Part shown: piece after piece, positions 18,190 to 26,261 of the stretch
Numbering within the stretch: the first letter of the stretch is position 1
How the letters are laid out: every line of letters starts with the position of its first letter
Assembly: GCA_905182525.1 (NCBI GenBank)
Contig: CAJJBV010000003.1
Location: 62,001-126,000, forward strand
Length of the DNA stretch: 64,000 nucleotides
Source: Cryomorphaceae bacterium
GTDB lineage: Bacteria; Bacteroidota; Bacteroidia; Flavobacteriales_D; Parvicellaceae
Reading direction: 5' to 3'
Program-made: the position numbers and the translations under genes
The notes under the pieces: model-generated
Told to the model about the DNA's origin: nothing
Databases searched by the model: none
Seen by the model: the letters and a program-made list of their open reading frames with translations, nothing else

Positions 18190-19358
18190 CAGTAAATGAA
18201 TTCTCCTTTATCAGAAATAATAGAAAGTTTTTTAGTCTTTAAAGATTCAACCCTTCCAATTTGTTTAGCTTCTAAATTAAAGTCATTACATATATCAACA
18301 ATGGATCGAATATTACTTGGGTTGGTATAAATTTCCATTCTATGGCCCATATTAAAAACCTTATACATTTCTTTCCACGGGGTTTTTGATTCTTTTTGAA
18401 TAAGATCGAATAATGGAGGAACTTCAAAAAGATTATCCTTAATAACATGATTATGATCAATAAAATGAAGAATTTTTGTTTGTGCGCCACCGCTACAATG
18501 AACCATACCATTAATGTCTGCTCGATGCTTTTCTAAAATTTTAACAATTACTGGGGCGTATGTTCGAGTAGGTGATAAAACTAGTTTGCCAGCATTTACA
18601 GGAACCCCTTTAATTTCACTTGTTAGTTCCTTGGATCCAGAATAAACTAAAGAATCTAAAATATTTTGATCGTAAGACTCTGGGTATTTGACACTAAGAT
18701 ACTTTTCAAATACATCATGCCTAGCTGAAGTTAACCCATTACTTCCCATTCCACCGTTGTATTGACTTTCATATGAGGTTTTACCAAAAGATGAAAGTCC
18801 AATAATAGCATCACCTGGTTGAATGTTTTTGTTTGATATTACCTCAGATTTTTTCATTCTAGAGACAACAGTTGAGTCAACAATAATAGTTCTCACTAAA
18901 TCTCCTACATCTGCAGTTTCTCCACCTGTAGAATGGATTTTTAGACCAAAAGATCTGAGTTCTTCTAATATTTCTTCCGTTCCTTGGATAATGGCAGAAA
19001 TAACTTCACCAGGAATTTTATCTTTATTACGACCTATTGTAGAAGAAACTAAAATATTTTCAATTGCTCCAACACATAATAAGTCATCAATATTCATAAT
19101 AAGGGCATCTTGAGCAATTCCCTTCCATACTGAAATGTCTCCAGTTTCTTTCCAATAAGTATAGGCTAATGAAGATTTAGTTCCCGCACCATCAGCGTGC
19201 ATAACGATACAGTGATCATCGCTGTTAGTTAAGTAATCTGGTACTATTTTGCAAAAAGCTTTTGGGAAAAGACCCTTGTCAATGTTTTTGATAGCATTAT
19301 GAACTTCTTCTTTTCCTGAGCTGACACCCCTTAAGGCATATCTAGAATTGTCTTTCAT
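18189..19358 (-). CDS. purM: Phosphoribosylformylglycinamidine cyclo-ligase (AIR synthetase)
   Basis: Purine synthesis enzyme that closes the AIR imidazole ring with ATP; 389 residues, the longer form usual in Bacteroidota. Visible blocks: HADGAGTKSSLAYTYW, WKGIAQDALIMNIDDLLCVG and STGGETADVGDLVRTIIVD near the nucleotide site, and VHCSGGAQTKILHF in the C-terminal half. It overlaps prfA by one base. A 12-bp palindrome lies 10 bp before its ATG, between it and the PorE-like gene. Confidence 0.95.
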   Translation of the reverse strand: MKDNSRYALRGVSSGKEEVHNAIKNIDKGLFPKAFCKIVPDYLTNSDDHCIVMHADGAGTKSSLAYTYWKETGDISVWKGIAQDALIMNIDDLLCVGAIENILVSSTIGRNKDKIPGEVISAIIQGTEEILEELRSFGLKIHSTGGETADVGDLVRTIIVDSTVVSRMKKSEVISNKNIQPGDAIIGLSSFGKTSYESQYNGGMGSNGLTSARHDVFEKYLSVKYPESYDQNILDSLVYSGSKELTSEIKGVPVNAGKLVLSPTRTYAPVIVKILEKHRADINGMVHCSGGAQTKILHFIDHNHVIKDNLFEVPPLFDLIQKESKTPWKEMYKVFNMGHRMEIYTNPSNIRSIVDICNDFNLEAKQIGRVESLKTKKLSIISDKGEFIY

Positions 19359-19395
19359 TAAAAGTATTTCCCAATTGGGATAAATAAGTTAATTT

Positions 19396-21111
19396 CTATT
19401 TTTCTTTAGAAATATAATCAAAGTTTAAAACAATAAACTGTGTCCTTCTATTTTTTTGATGAGCAGCTTCCTGTTCTTCATTAGTTGATAATTCAGAAAT
19501 AACATCACATTCTAAACCTTTCATTCTTGGTGTTTTTTCTCCATAACCAACTGCTTTCATTCTCTCAGAGGGAATTCCCTTAGAAACTAAATAATCTACA
19601 CATGACTGGGCTCTTCTTTGAGAAAGTTTTTGATTATAATCGTCTCCGCCTCTACAATCAGTGTGAGCCTGTAGCTCAATTACAATTGTTGGGTTGTCAA
19701 TTAAAGTATTGTATAAATAATCTAAAGAATCTTTTGAATTAATTTTGTCTAAAGTGATTTCTAAAGTGTCTACTAAAAGTTCTGCTTTAGCTAAAGCATA
19801 TTGTACTTCAGGAAAATCTATTGCTGTAACGCCCTCTCCAACAGGCTGTACTTCAAATGCATCATAAAAAATATGACTCTTTTCCATATTAATTGTTGAG
19901 AATTTAGATTTTCTAATTAAAAAGCTATCTTTTTGACACTCCACCTCATAAATTAGATTTTCTTCAATATATCTTTTTCCATCTGAAATTTCATTGAAAA
20001 GAATAGTTCCGTCTATATCTGTAGTTTGAACATATTCCGCTACAATACCTCCAGATGTATCAATTGCTGTAACTATAATAGTAGCCCCAGGAACAGGATC
20101 ACCTGTTTCTCTATTATTAACTTCAACTCCGTACTTAAATAAAATAGGTGGAATATTAAAATTAAAAATATCATCATGTCCTCTAGTTCCCTTTCGAGAA
20201 GAAGTGAAAACGCCTCTTCTATCAGTATTTCTTTCTAAAATAATCCCAAAATCATGTTCTGGAGAATTCAGAGGATATCTTAAATTCTCTACATTTCCCC
20301 ACTTTTTGTCTCCTGTACTGTAAGATCTAAACATATCTAACCCACCAAAACCTTCATAACCATCTGATGAAAAATATAATGATCCATCGTCAGAAATATA
20401 TGGAAACATTTCTTCTCCCGAAGTGTTAATGGATGCTCCTAAATTAACTGGACTCATCCAATTACTTTCTCGTTCATCGTATTCTGAAATCCAAAGATCG
20501 TGTGATCCGAATCCACCAGGAAAATCAGCTGAAAATATCATAAACTTCATCTCAGAATCCATCGCTGGATGACCACAAGATAAGGTGTCGCCACCTTCAG
20601 GTTTTAAATTTATTTTTTCAGACTGGGACCATGAATCACCTTTTCTTTCAGAGTAGAAAATCTCACATCCTAAGTTAACTTTTTTTAGTCTTGGGCACCT
20701 AGTAAAGTATATTTTATCCCCCATAGGTGAAAGTACCGATGGCCCTTCGTTGTCCTTTGAGTTTATTGTGTTTGGTAATAATTGAGGTTCACTCCATTTA
20801 CCGTTATTGTCTCTATTAGTTGACCATAAATCCATATAACTGTCTCCAGTTCGTGAATCAATTCCATTTCCAAGAGAACCATCTCTTGCAGAAACAAAAA
20901 TAATTGTGTTATGGTCTATGTCTCCCCAAGCTGGAGAATAATCATAATGTTCAGAATTGATTTGTCTTTCATTTTGAATGATATGTTTTGTCTTATTTTT
21001 TACCCATTCTGAAAAGTGTTCACATGATGATAATAATTTGATAGCATGATCATCCTTTGGGTAAAATTCAAGATATTTTTTAATGAATTCTAGAAGCATT
21101 TTCATACTCAC
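19396..21111 (-). CDS. PorE-like T9SS/OmpA-family protein, PD40-CRD-OmpA part (after a frameshift)
   Basis: 571 residues forming the larger part of a gene broken near 21082. In order: end of the TPR region (KKYLEFYPKDDHAIKLL), a PD40/WD40-like propeller (for example AWGDIDHNTIIFVSARDGSL, about residues 60-320), a carboxypeptidase-regulatory-like domain (EVNNRETGDPVPGATIIVTA), and a C-terminal OmpA domain that binds peptidoglycan (ELQAHTDCRGGDDYNQKLSQ, RRAQSCVDYLVSKGI). TPR-PD40-CRD-OmpA is the architecture of PorE, which anchors type IX secretion parts to the cell wall. The GTG start at 21111 is an artefact of the frame break: the true start is that of the preceding fragment at 21472. Confidence 0.85.
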   Translation of the reverse strand: MSMKMLLEFIKKYLEFYPKDDHAIKLLSSCEHFSEWVKNKTKHIIQNERQINSEHYDYSPAWGDIDHNTIIFVSARDGSLGNGIDSRTGDSYMDLWSTNRDNNGKWSEPQLLPNTINSKDNEGPSVLSPMGDKIYFTRCPRLKKVNLGCEIFYSERKGDSWSQSEKINLKPEGGDTLSCGHPAMDSEMKFMIFSADFPGGFGSHDLWISEYDERESNWMSPVNLGASINTSGEEMFPYISDDGSLYFSSDGYEGFGGLDMFRSYSTGDKKWGNVENLRYPLNSPEHDFGIILERNTDRRGVFTSSRKGTRGHDDIFNFNIPPILFKYGVEVNNRETGDPVPGATIIVTAIDTSGGIVAEYVQTTDIDGTILFNEISDGKRYIEENLIYEVECQKDSFLIRKSKFSTINMEKSHIFYDAFEVQPVGEGVTAIDFPEVQYALAKAELLVDTLEITLDKINSKDSLDYLYNTLIDNPTIVIELQAHTDCRGGDDYNQKLSQRRAQSCVDYLVSKGIPSERMKAVGYGEKTPRMKGLECDVISELSTNEEQEAAHQKNRRTQFIVLNFDYISKEK

Positions 21112-21472
21112 CTTGTTCTACCAATACATCAGAAAGTAAGATTAGTAATTTAGGGTGATCTTTTTGATATTTTAATTTCATTGCACGCTTGTAGTAGGTT
21201 TCCGCTTGGGCAGGCTCAACATCAAGTCTATAACATTCCGCTATTTGAAAGTTAATTCTACCTTTCTCAACAATATCTTTAACTTTTACTTCTCCTTTTT
21301 TGTATAAATCAATAGCATCAAAGTAGGCCTCATTTTTAAAAGTTTTGTCTGCCTGAACTATATATGGGTTCTTATTTTGAGAGTAATTTGTATTAGCAAC
21401 TAAAAGAAAAGCTAAAACAATTAAGAGTTTAGCGGTTCCCAAATAATCTTTACAACATTTTAATAATTTCAT
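21080..21472 (-). CDS. PorE-like protein, signal peptide and TPR part (ends at a frameshift)
   Basis: 130 residues: a signal peptide (LLIVLAFLLVANTNYSQ, cleavage near residue 32) and TPR-like helices (VQADKTFKNEAYFDAIDLYK, RINFQIAECYRLDVEPAQAE). The frame stops at TAA 21082-21080 in ASRIH-stop. Removing one T from the context CAT-T-AAA joins it to KKYLEFYPKDD of the next frame, restoring a protein of about 700 residues. The broken protein would lose its export signal from the OmpA part. Sequencing error, real mutation and +1 recoding all remain possible. Confidence 0.85.
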   Translation of the reverse strand: MKLLKCCKDYLGTAKLLIVLAFLLVANTNYSQNKNPYIVQADKTFKNEAYFDAIDLYKKGEVKVKDIVEKGRINFQIAECYRLDVEPAQAETYYKRAMKLKYQKDHPKLLILLSDVLVEQGEYENASRIH

Positions 21473-21572
21473 AACTATACTTTACTTTATCGCTAAAATA
21501 AGTAATTATTTTCTTAAACATTAATAAAATTTAAATTCTATCTAAGAATTATAAAAAAAAATCTAATCAAAA

Positions 21573-21680
21573 TGTTAATAAATTAGTGTTTAATTAACAC
21601 TAAGGAGGGGTTTTGTTAATAAATTTTAAGCAATAAATTTCAAATTTATTTACTGTCAAATTTGGAAAAATATATATTTG
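21573..21680 (+). promoter_or_regulatory. glnA control region: direct repeats, two inverted repeats and -7 box
   Basis: Within the 236-bp gap before glnA: a 12-base direct repeat TGTTAATAAATT at 21573-21584 and 21614-21625 (41 bases apart); an inverted repeat TTAGTGTT-TAATT-AACACTAA at 21583-21603; a second, nearly gapless one AATAAATTT-C-AAATTTATT at 21632-21650; and TATATTTG (21673-21680) matching the -7 box. The ATG is 28 bases further on. The layout suggests regulator sites just upstream of the promoter, plausibly for nitrogen control; that is inference. Confidence 0.5.
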
Positions 21681-21708
21681 TTTTAATTACCTAACAAAAA
21701 ATAAAAAA

Positions 21709-22719
21709 ATGACAAAGTCAAAATTAGAATACATATGGTTAGATGGTTATAATCCTACTCAAAATATGAGAAGCAAAACTAAAATAGTAGAAAATTTTAG
21801 TGGTAAATTGGAAGACTGTCCAATTTGGTCTTTTGATGGCAGTTCAACTAGGCAAGCAGAAGGTAACTTTTCAGATTGTTTATTAAAGCCCGTTGCATGC
21901 TATCCTGACCCTGTTAGAGAAAATGGATTTTTAATTATGACTGAAGTTTTAAAAGCTGATGGTGTAGCTCATGATTCCAATGCAAGAGCAAAAATTGATG
22001 ATGATGACAATGACTTTTGGTTTGGTTTTGAACAGGAATATTTTATAATGGATGTAAATACGCTTCTTCCACTGGGATTCCCTGTAGGCGGCTATCCTGG
22101 ACCACAAGGAATGTATTATTGTTCAGTTGGCGGAAGAAATACTCATGGAAGACACCTTGTTGATGAACATGCTGATATTTGTATTGAAGCTGGAATAAAT
22201 ATTGAAGGTATCAACCAAGAAGTCGCTAGTGGACAATGGGAATTTCAATTATTTGCTAAGGGTGCTAAAAAAGCAGGTGATGAAATGTGGATAGCTAGAT
22301 ATATTTTAGATAGATTGACTGAAGACCATGGATATTATATTGAATACCACCCAAAACCTGTGAAGGGAGACTGGAATGGATCTGGAATGCATGCAAATTT
22401 CTCAAACACCTTACTTCGAACTTGTGGTTCTAAGGAAGTTTATGAAAAAGTATGTGAAGCATTTAGACCGGTTACTAAAGAGCATATTGAGGTTTATGGA
22501 GAATTTAATGATCAAAGATTAACAGGACTCCACGAAACAGCTTCAATTACTGACTTTAGTTATGGAGTATCTGACAGAGGAGCATCAATTAGAATCCCTA
22601 TTATAACTGTAGAAAGCGGTTGGAAAGGATGGTTAGAAGACCGAAGACCAGCATCAAACGGAGATCCATATAAAATTGCAGGAAGAATTGTTAAAACTGT
22701 AAAAAACGTAAAAATATAA
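21709..22719 (+). CDS. glnA: Glutamine synthetase, type II (eukaryote-like)
   Basis: Makes glutamine from glutamate, ammonia and ATP; 336 residues, the short GSII form rather than the about 470-residue GSI. Motifs: LEYIWLDGYN, CPIWSFDGSSTRQAEGNFSD, FWFGFEQEYFIMD (metal-binding Glu residues), GQWEFQLF, GDWNGSGMHANFSNT, and GVSDRGASIRIPI. GSII lacks the adenylylation Tyr loop of GSI, so control is expected to be transcriptional, which fits the repeat-rich upstream region. It is a lone plus-strand gene between two minus-strand blocks. GSII is regularly seen in Flavobacteriia. Confidence 0.95.
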   Translation: MTKSKLEYIWLDGYNPTQNMRSKTKIVENFSGKLEDCPIWSFDGSSTRQAEGNFSDCLLKPVACYPDPVRENGFLIMTEVLKADGVAHDSNARAKIDDDDNDFWFGFEQEYFIMDVNTLLPLGFPVGGYPGPQGMYYCSVGGRNTHGRHLVDEHADICIEAGINIEGINQEVASGQWEFQLFAKGAKKAGDEMWIARYILDRLTEDHGYYIEYHPKPVKGDWNGSGMHANFSNTLLRTCGSKEVYEKVCEAFRPVTKEHIEVYGEFNDQRLTGLHETASITDFSYGVSDRGASIRIPIITVESGWKGWLEDRRPASNGDPYKIAGRIVKTVKNVKI

Positions 22720-22760
22720 AAATTTATATTGTTTTTAAACTGCAGTAGTATTCCCCTCTT

Positions 22761-23009
22761 CTAAATCGAATCTTGATTCTTCTTATCTTTAACTGAAACA
22801 TTGTTAATTTCATCATCAAAAGCAGCTGACTTTATATCATCTTGAATTTGTTGAGATGCATCTCTCAGTTGTCTTATCCCCCGACCTAAAGTTTGAGCTA
22901 TTTTAGGTATACTTTTTGATCCAAAGAATAACAGGACAATTAAAAAAACAAAAATCAATTCTCCAGCACTGATCCCCTCAAGTAATAGTAACTGAAAATT
23001 CAAAAACAT
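22761..23009 (-). CDS. tatA: Twin-arginine translocase subunit TatA/TatE
   Basis: 82 residues: one N-terminal membrane segment (about residues 15-28, AGELIFVFLIVLLFFG) followed at once by the amphipathic helix SKSIPKIAQTLGRGIRQLRD, the TatA signature FG-S-K-x-(I/L)-P. A charged C-tail follows. TatA oligomers form the pore for folded proteins. Its ATG shares a base with the secDF stop (TAATG), so the two export systems are translationally coupled here. TatC is not in the window. Confidence 0.95.
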   Translation of the reverse strand: MFLNFQLLLLEGISAGELIFVFLIVLLFFGSKSIPKIAQTLGRGIRQLRDASQQIQDDIKSAAFDDEINNVSVKDKKNQDSI

Positions 23010-26000
23010 TAAGCGTTAATTTTATTTTTAGATAAATCAACAACAAGAGGTGTTGCAATAAATAATGAAGAGTAAGTTCCTACAACTACACCAACCATAA
23101 GAGCAAATGCAAAACCTTTAATAGACTCCCCACCAAAAATAAATATTGTCAATAACACCAAAAATGTACTTAAAGATGTATTTATAGTTCTTGAAAGAGT
23201 GCTATTTAATGCACGATCTACAACCTGAATAGCCGATGACTTTTTATGCAATACCGAATATTCTCTGATCCTATCAAAAACTACAACCGTATCATTTATT
23301 GAATACCCAACTACAGTAAGAATAGCTGCGATAAAAGCTTGATCTATTTCCATTGAAAATGGAACAATATTATAAAAAACGGAAAATAATCCAAGTACAA
23401 CTAAAACATCATGGAACATAGCAATAAGAGCGCCTAAGCCAAATTGCCATCTTCTAAATCGATAAGCTATGTATATAAATATAATAAACAATGAAAAAAT
23501 TACAGCTAAAAATGATCCAGTAATTAATTCTTCTGAAATTTGGCTTTCTACACCTCTTGAAGTTAAAAGTGTATACGTATTGGCTTCACTTTCATTGTCA
23601 TCTTCAATATTTGAATACCCTAAGTCTTTAAAAGCTTGATCTAATGATGCATCTATTCTTGCAACCTTATCTTTATTTTTCAAAACTGATTTTTCTAAGA
23701 ATTTAGTGGTAATCTCTAAAGTGTATGCGTTATCAACTGTCTTAACTTCAGGTGCAATATTATTTCCATTATCATCAATACACCTGTCACTAACAGCTGT
23801 TTGCACTGAAGACTTATCAATTTTTTGAGAAAACTCTACTCTGTAAGTTCTACCACCAGTAAATTCAACACCACCATCTAGTCCTCTAGTTGAAAGTGAG
23901 AAAATTCCAAAACCAATAATTAAACTAGAGAAAACATAAAATATTTTCCTCTTCTTTAAAAACTCAATTGTAGTGCCAGTGAATAAATTTTCAGTAAATT
24001 TTCTTGAAAAATAAATTTCTCTTTTAGTATCCAAAAGATATGAGAAAATTAATCTTGTTATAAAAATAGCGGAAAATAAAGAAGTGAAAACTCCTATTAT
24101 CAAAGTTGTAGCAAAACCTTGAATTGGGCCAGATCCAAAATATGCTAGGACAACTGCTGTCAAAAGTGATGTGACGTTAGCATCAATTATGGCTGAATAA
24201 GCATGTTTGTAACCATCTTGGATAGCCAACTTAATTCCTTTACCATTTCTTAATTCTTCACGAATTCGCTCATAAATAAGAACATTTGCATCTACCGACA
24301 TACCAATAGTTAAAACCAAACCTGCAATACCTGGTAAGGTGAGTGCCGCCCCTAATGAAGCAAGTGTTCCAATAATAAAGAACACATTTGCTACTAAAGC
24401 TATATTGGCAACCCAACCAGCTCTTTTGTAATAAAAAACCATATAAATTAACACTAATAAAAAAGCAAAGAAAAATGACCAAAGTCCAGAATTAATATTT
24501 TCCTCACCTAAAGATGGTCCGACTATTGCCTCGTCAACTATAACTGCGGGAACTGGTAAAGAACCAGCTTTAAGAATATTTGCTAGATCTTGAGCTTCTT
24601 CAATTGTTTCAAATCCCCCAGATATTTCTGTATTACCACCAGTAATTTTTTGTCTAATAAAAGGGGATGAAAAAACTTGGTCATCCAAAACTATGGCAAT
24701 AATTTTTCCAACTTTTTGTTCTGTCCATTTTGCCCAAACATCGGCGACATTTGAATTAAATGAAAGCGCAACAGAGGGCTTAGAATTATTATCAAAGCTT
24801 TGTGAGGCGTTAATCACATCTTCTCCATTAATTTTTGGTTCTCCACTAGTAGGAATTTCAATAGCCATTAAAGAATGCCCTGAAAAACTTTGCGATGTTT
24901 CGTAATTACTAACATCCCTTGACCATAAAAATTTATGTCTCCTCAAATTAAAAATATCTTTAGCTACTTTAGATTTTAACATTGAGTTAATTTTAGCAGT
25001 ATCAACAGATTTAGCAACTCCAATGAACGGACTATTAGAATTATGAATAAACCAAAGTGTTCCATTAAGTATTTTACCGTCTGCTAACATTATAGAATCT
25101 TGTATAACCCTATCTAATGACTTCTCTTTTAATATTGAATCATTCTCATTTTTCTTGTTTAAATAAGTTTCAAGATCTAGAGAATTCAATGATTTTAGAG
25201 AATCATCTGAAATTTCAATGAAATCAATATTCATATCTAATACAGATTCTTTAGAAACTGCTTTATTTAGTTCTAAAAATTCATCAGTCCAATCTGAGTG
25301 TGCTCCATCCCAAAATTCTAAACTTGCTGTAGACTGTAATAAATTTCTAATTCTATTTTTGTCCTTTGCTCCTGGAAGCTCAATTTGCAATCTCCCAGAA
25401 ACAGCTAATTTTTTAATATTAGGCTGACTAACTCCGAATTTATTAATTCTAGATTCAATAATTCTATGAGTTTTTTCAATTGCGTCTTCGCTTAAATCTC
25501 TTAAGGTTTGAATAATTAAATCATTTTTATTTGAAGATGTTTTTTCAACAGAGTTGATGTCCATATAATCTTTTAGGCCATTACTAAAAAATATCATAGG
25601 AGGATTTTTAGGATATTGTGTTTTGTAATGGGCATAAAAAAGACCTATAAAATCATCATTTTCAGAGTCAACTTCTGTCTTCCCTTCTTTAAAATCCTTT
25701 AAAGCAGAATTAAAAGGTGTTTTGAAGGAGATTTTTGATGAATTTCCAGCAAAATTTCTTACTAAATCTTCAATAGAAACTTCAAGTGTGACACTCATTC
25801 CTCCCTGCAAATCCAATCCAAGTCCTAATTCTTGGTCTTTACATCTCTGGTAGTCTAAATCAATTAATGGGTAGGTTGGCTTGTTAGCATTTTCAGCTAA
25901 AAGCTTTTGTTCATAGAAAGAGATAATTTGTTGTTTCTCTTTATCAGATCCAATTATTAGGGTATCCCCATTAATTACAAAATTAACAGCCTCGTTAGAT

Positions 26001-26137
26001 ATTGAATCATATTTTTTTTCTGCTAAATCAGAAATATTAGATTCAAATGATTTAGTAACCCAAGAAAAAGAAAGCTGATATAAACAAGCTAAAAATAATA
26101 AAATGGTAAAGATCCATATTGCACTTCTATTTCGCAT
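23009..26137 (-). CDS. secDF: Protein translocase subunits SecD and SecF (fused)
   Basis: 1042-residue fusion that uses the proton gradient to assist Sec export. The SecD half has an N-terminal membrane helix, the D1 block GLGLDLQGGMSVTLEV, a large periplasmic P1 domain with a Bacteroidota-type insertion, and membrane segments around ANVLIYERIREELRNGKGIK. The SecF half begins near FSLSTRGLDGGVEFTGGRTY and has VVGYSINDTVVVFDRIREY. The frame is intact across 3.1 kb. It is followed directly by tatA; a divergent promoter region separates it from the FG-GAP gene. Confidence 0.97.
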   Translation of the reverse strand: MRNRSAIWIFTILLFLACLYQLSFSWVTKSFESNISDLAEKKYDSISNEAVNFVINGDTLIIGSDKEKQQIISFYEQKLLAENANKPTYPLIDLDYQRCKDQELGLGLDLQGGMSVTLEVSIEDLVRNFAGNSSKISFKTPFNSALKDFKEGKTEVDSENDDFIGLFYAHYKTQYPKNPPMIFFSNGLKDYMDINSVEKTSSNKNDLIIQTLRDLSEDAIEKTHRIIESRINKFGVSQPNIKKLAVSGRLQIELPGAKDKNRIRNLLQSTASLEFWDGAHSDWTDEFLELNKAVSKESVLDMNIDFIEISDDSLKSLNSLDLETYLNKKNENDSILKEKSLDRVIQDSIMLADGKILNGTLWFIHNSNSPFIGVAKSVDTAKINSMLKSKVAKDIFNLRRHKFLWSRDVSNYETSQSFSGHSLMAIEIPTSGEPKINGEDVINASQSFDNNSKPSVALSFNSNVADVWAKWTEQKVGKIIAIVLDDQVFSSPFIRQKITGGNTEISGGFETIEEAQDLANILKAGSLPVPAVIVDEAIVGPSLGEENINSGLWSFFFAFLLVLIYMVFYYKRAGWVANIALVANVFFIIGTLASLGAALTLPGIAGLVLTIGMSVDANVLIYERIREELRNGKGIKLAIQDGYKHAYSAIIDANVTSLLTAVVLAYFGSGPIQGFATTLIIGVFTSLFSAIFITRLIFSYLLDTKREIYFSRKFTENLFTGTTIEFLKKRKIFYVFSSLIIGFGIFSLSTRGLDGGVEFTGGRTYRVEFSQKIDKSSVQTAVSDRCIDDNGNNIAPEVKTVDNAYTLEITTKFLEKSVLKNKDKVARIDASLDQAFKDLGYSNIEDDNESEANTYTLLTSRGVESQISEELITGSFLAVIFSLFIIFIYIAYRFRRWQFGLGALIAMFHDVLVVLGLFSVFYNIVPFSMEIDQAFIAAILTVVGYSINDTVVVFDRIREYSVLHKKSSAIQVVDRALNSTLSRTINTSLSTFLVLLTIFIFGGESIKGFAFALMVGVVVGTYSSLFIATPLVVDLSKNKINA

Positions 26138-26177
26138 TAAAAATTTTTTAGTTAGTAATTAAATAAAATTAAGGGCG

Positions 26178-26208
26178 CAAATATAAAATTTCAATTGGTT
26201 AATACCAA
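26178..26208 (-). promoter_or_regulatory. secDF promoter
   Basis: On the minus strand TTG (26208-26206), a 20-base spacer and TATATTTG (26185-26178) fit the Bacteroidota consensus, followed by CGCCC. The secDF ATG is 40 bases downstream. The facing promoter of the FG-GAP gene lies 40 bp away. Confidence 0.6.
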
Positions 26209-26247
26209 CATTTCAACAACAACTTAACAATCTTAGACATTAAGAAC

Positions 26248-26255
26248 TATATTTG
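26248..26255 (+). promoter_or_regulatory. -7 box of the FG-GAP/T9SS gene
   Basis: TATATTTG matches TAnnTTTG exactly. It overlaps the TTG at 26253 that opens the longest reading frame, so that codon cannot be the start if the box is used. The first ATG (26262) is six bases after the box, suggesting a leaderless message. No clear -33 TTG is seen. Confidence 0.45.
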
Positions 26256-26261
26256 CCTGGA

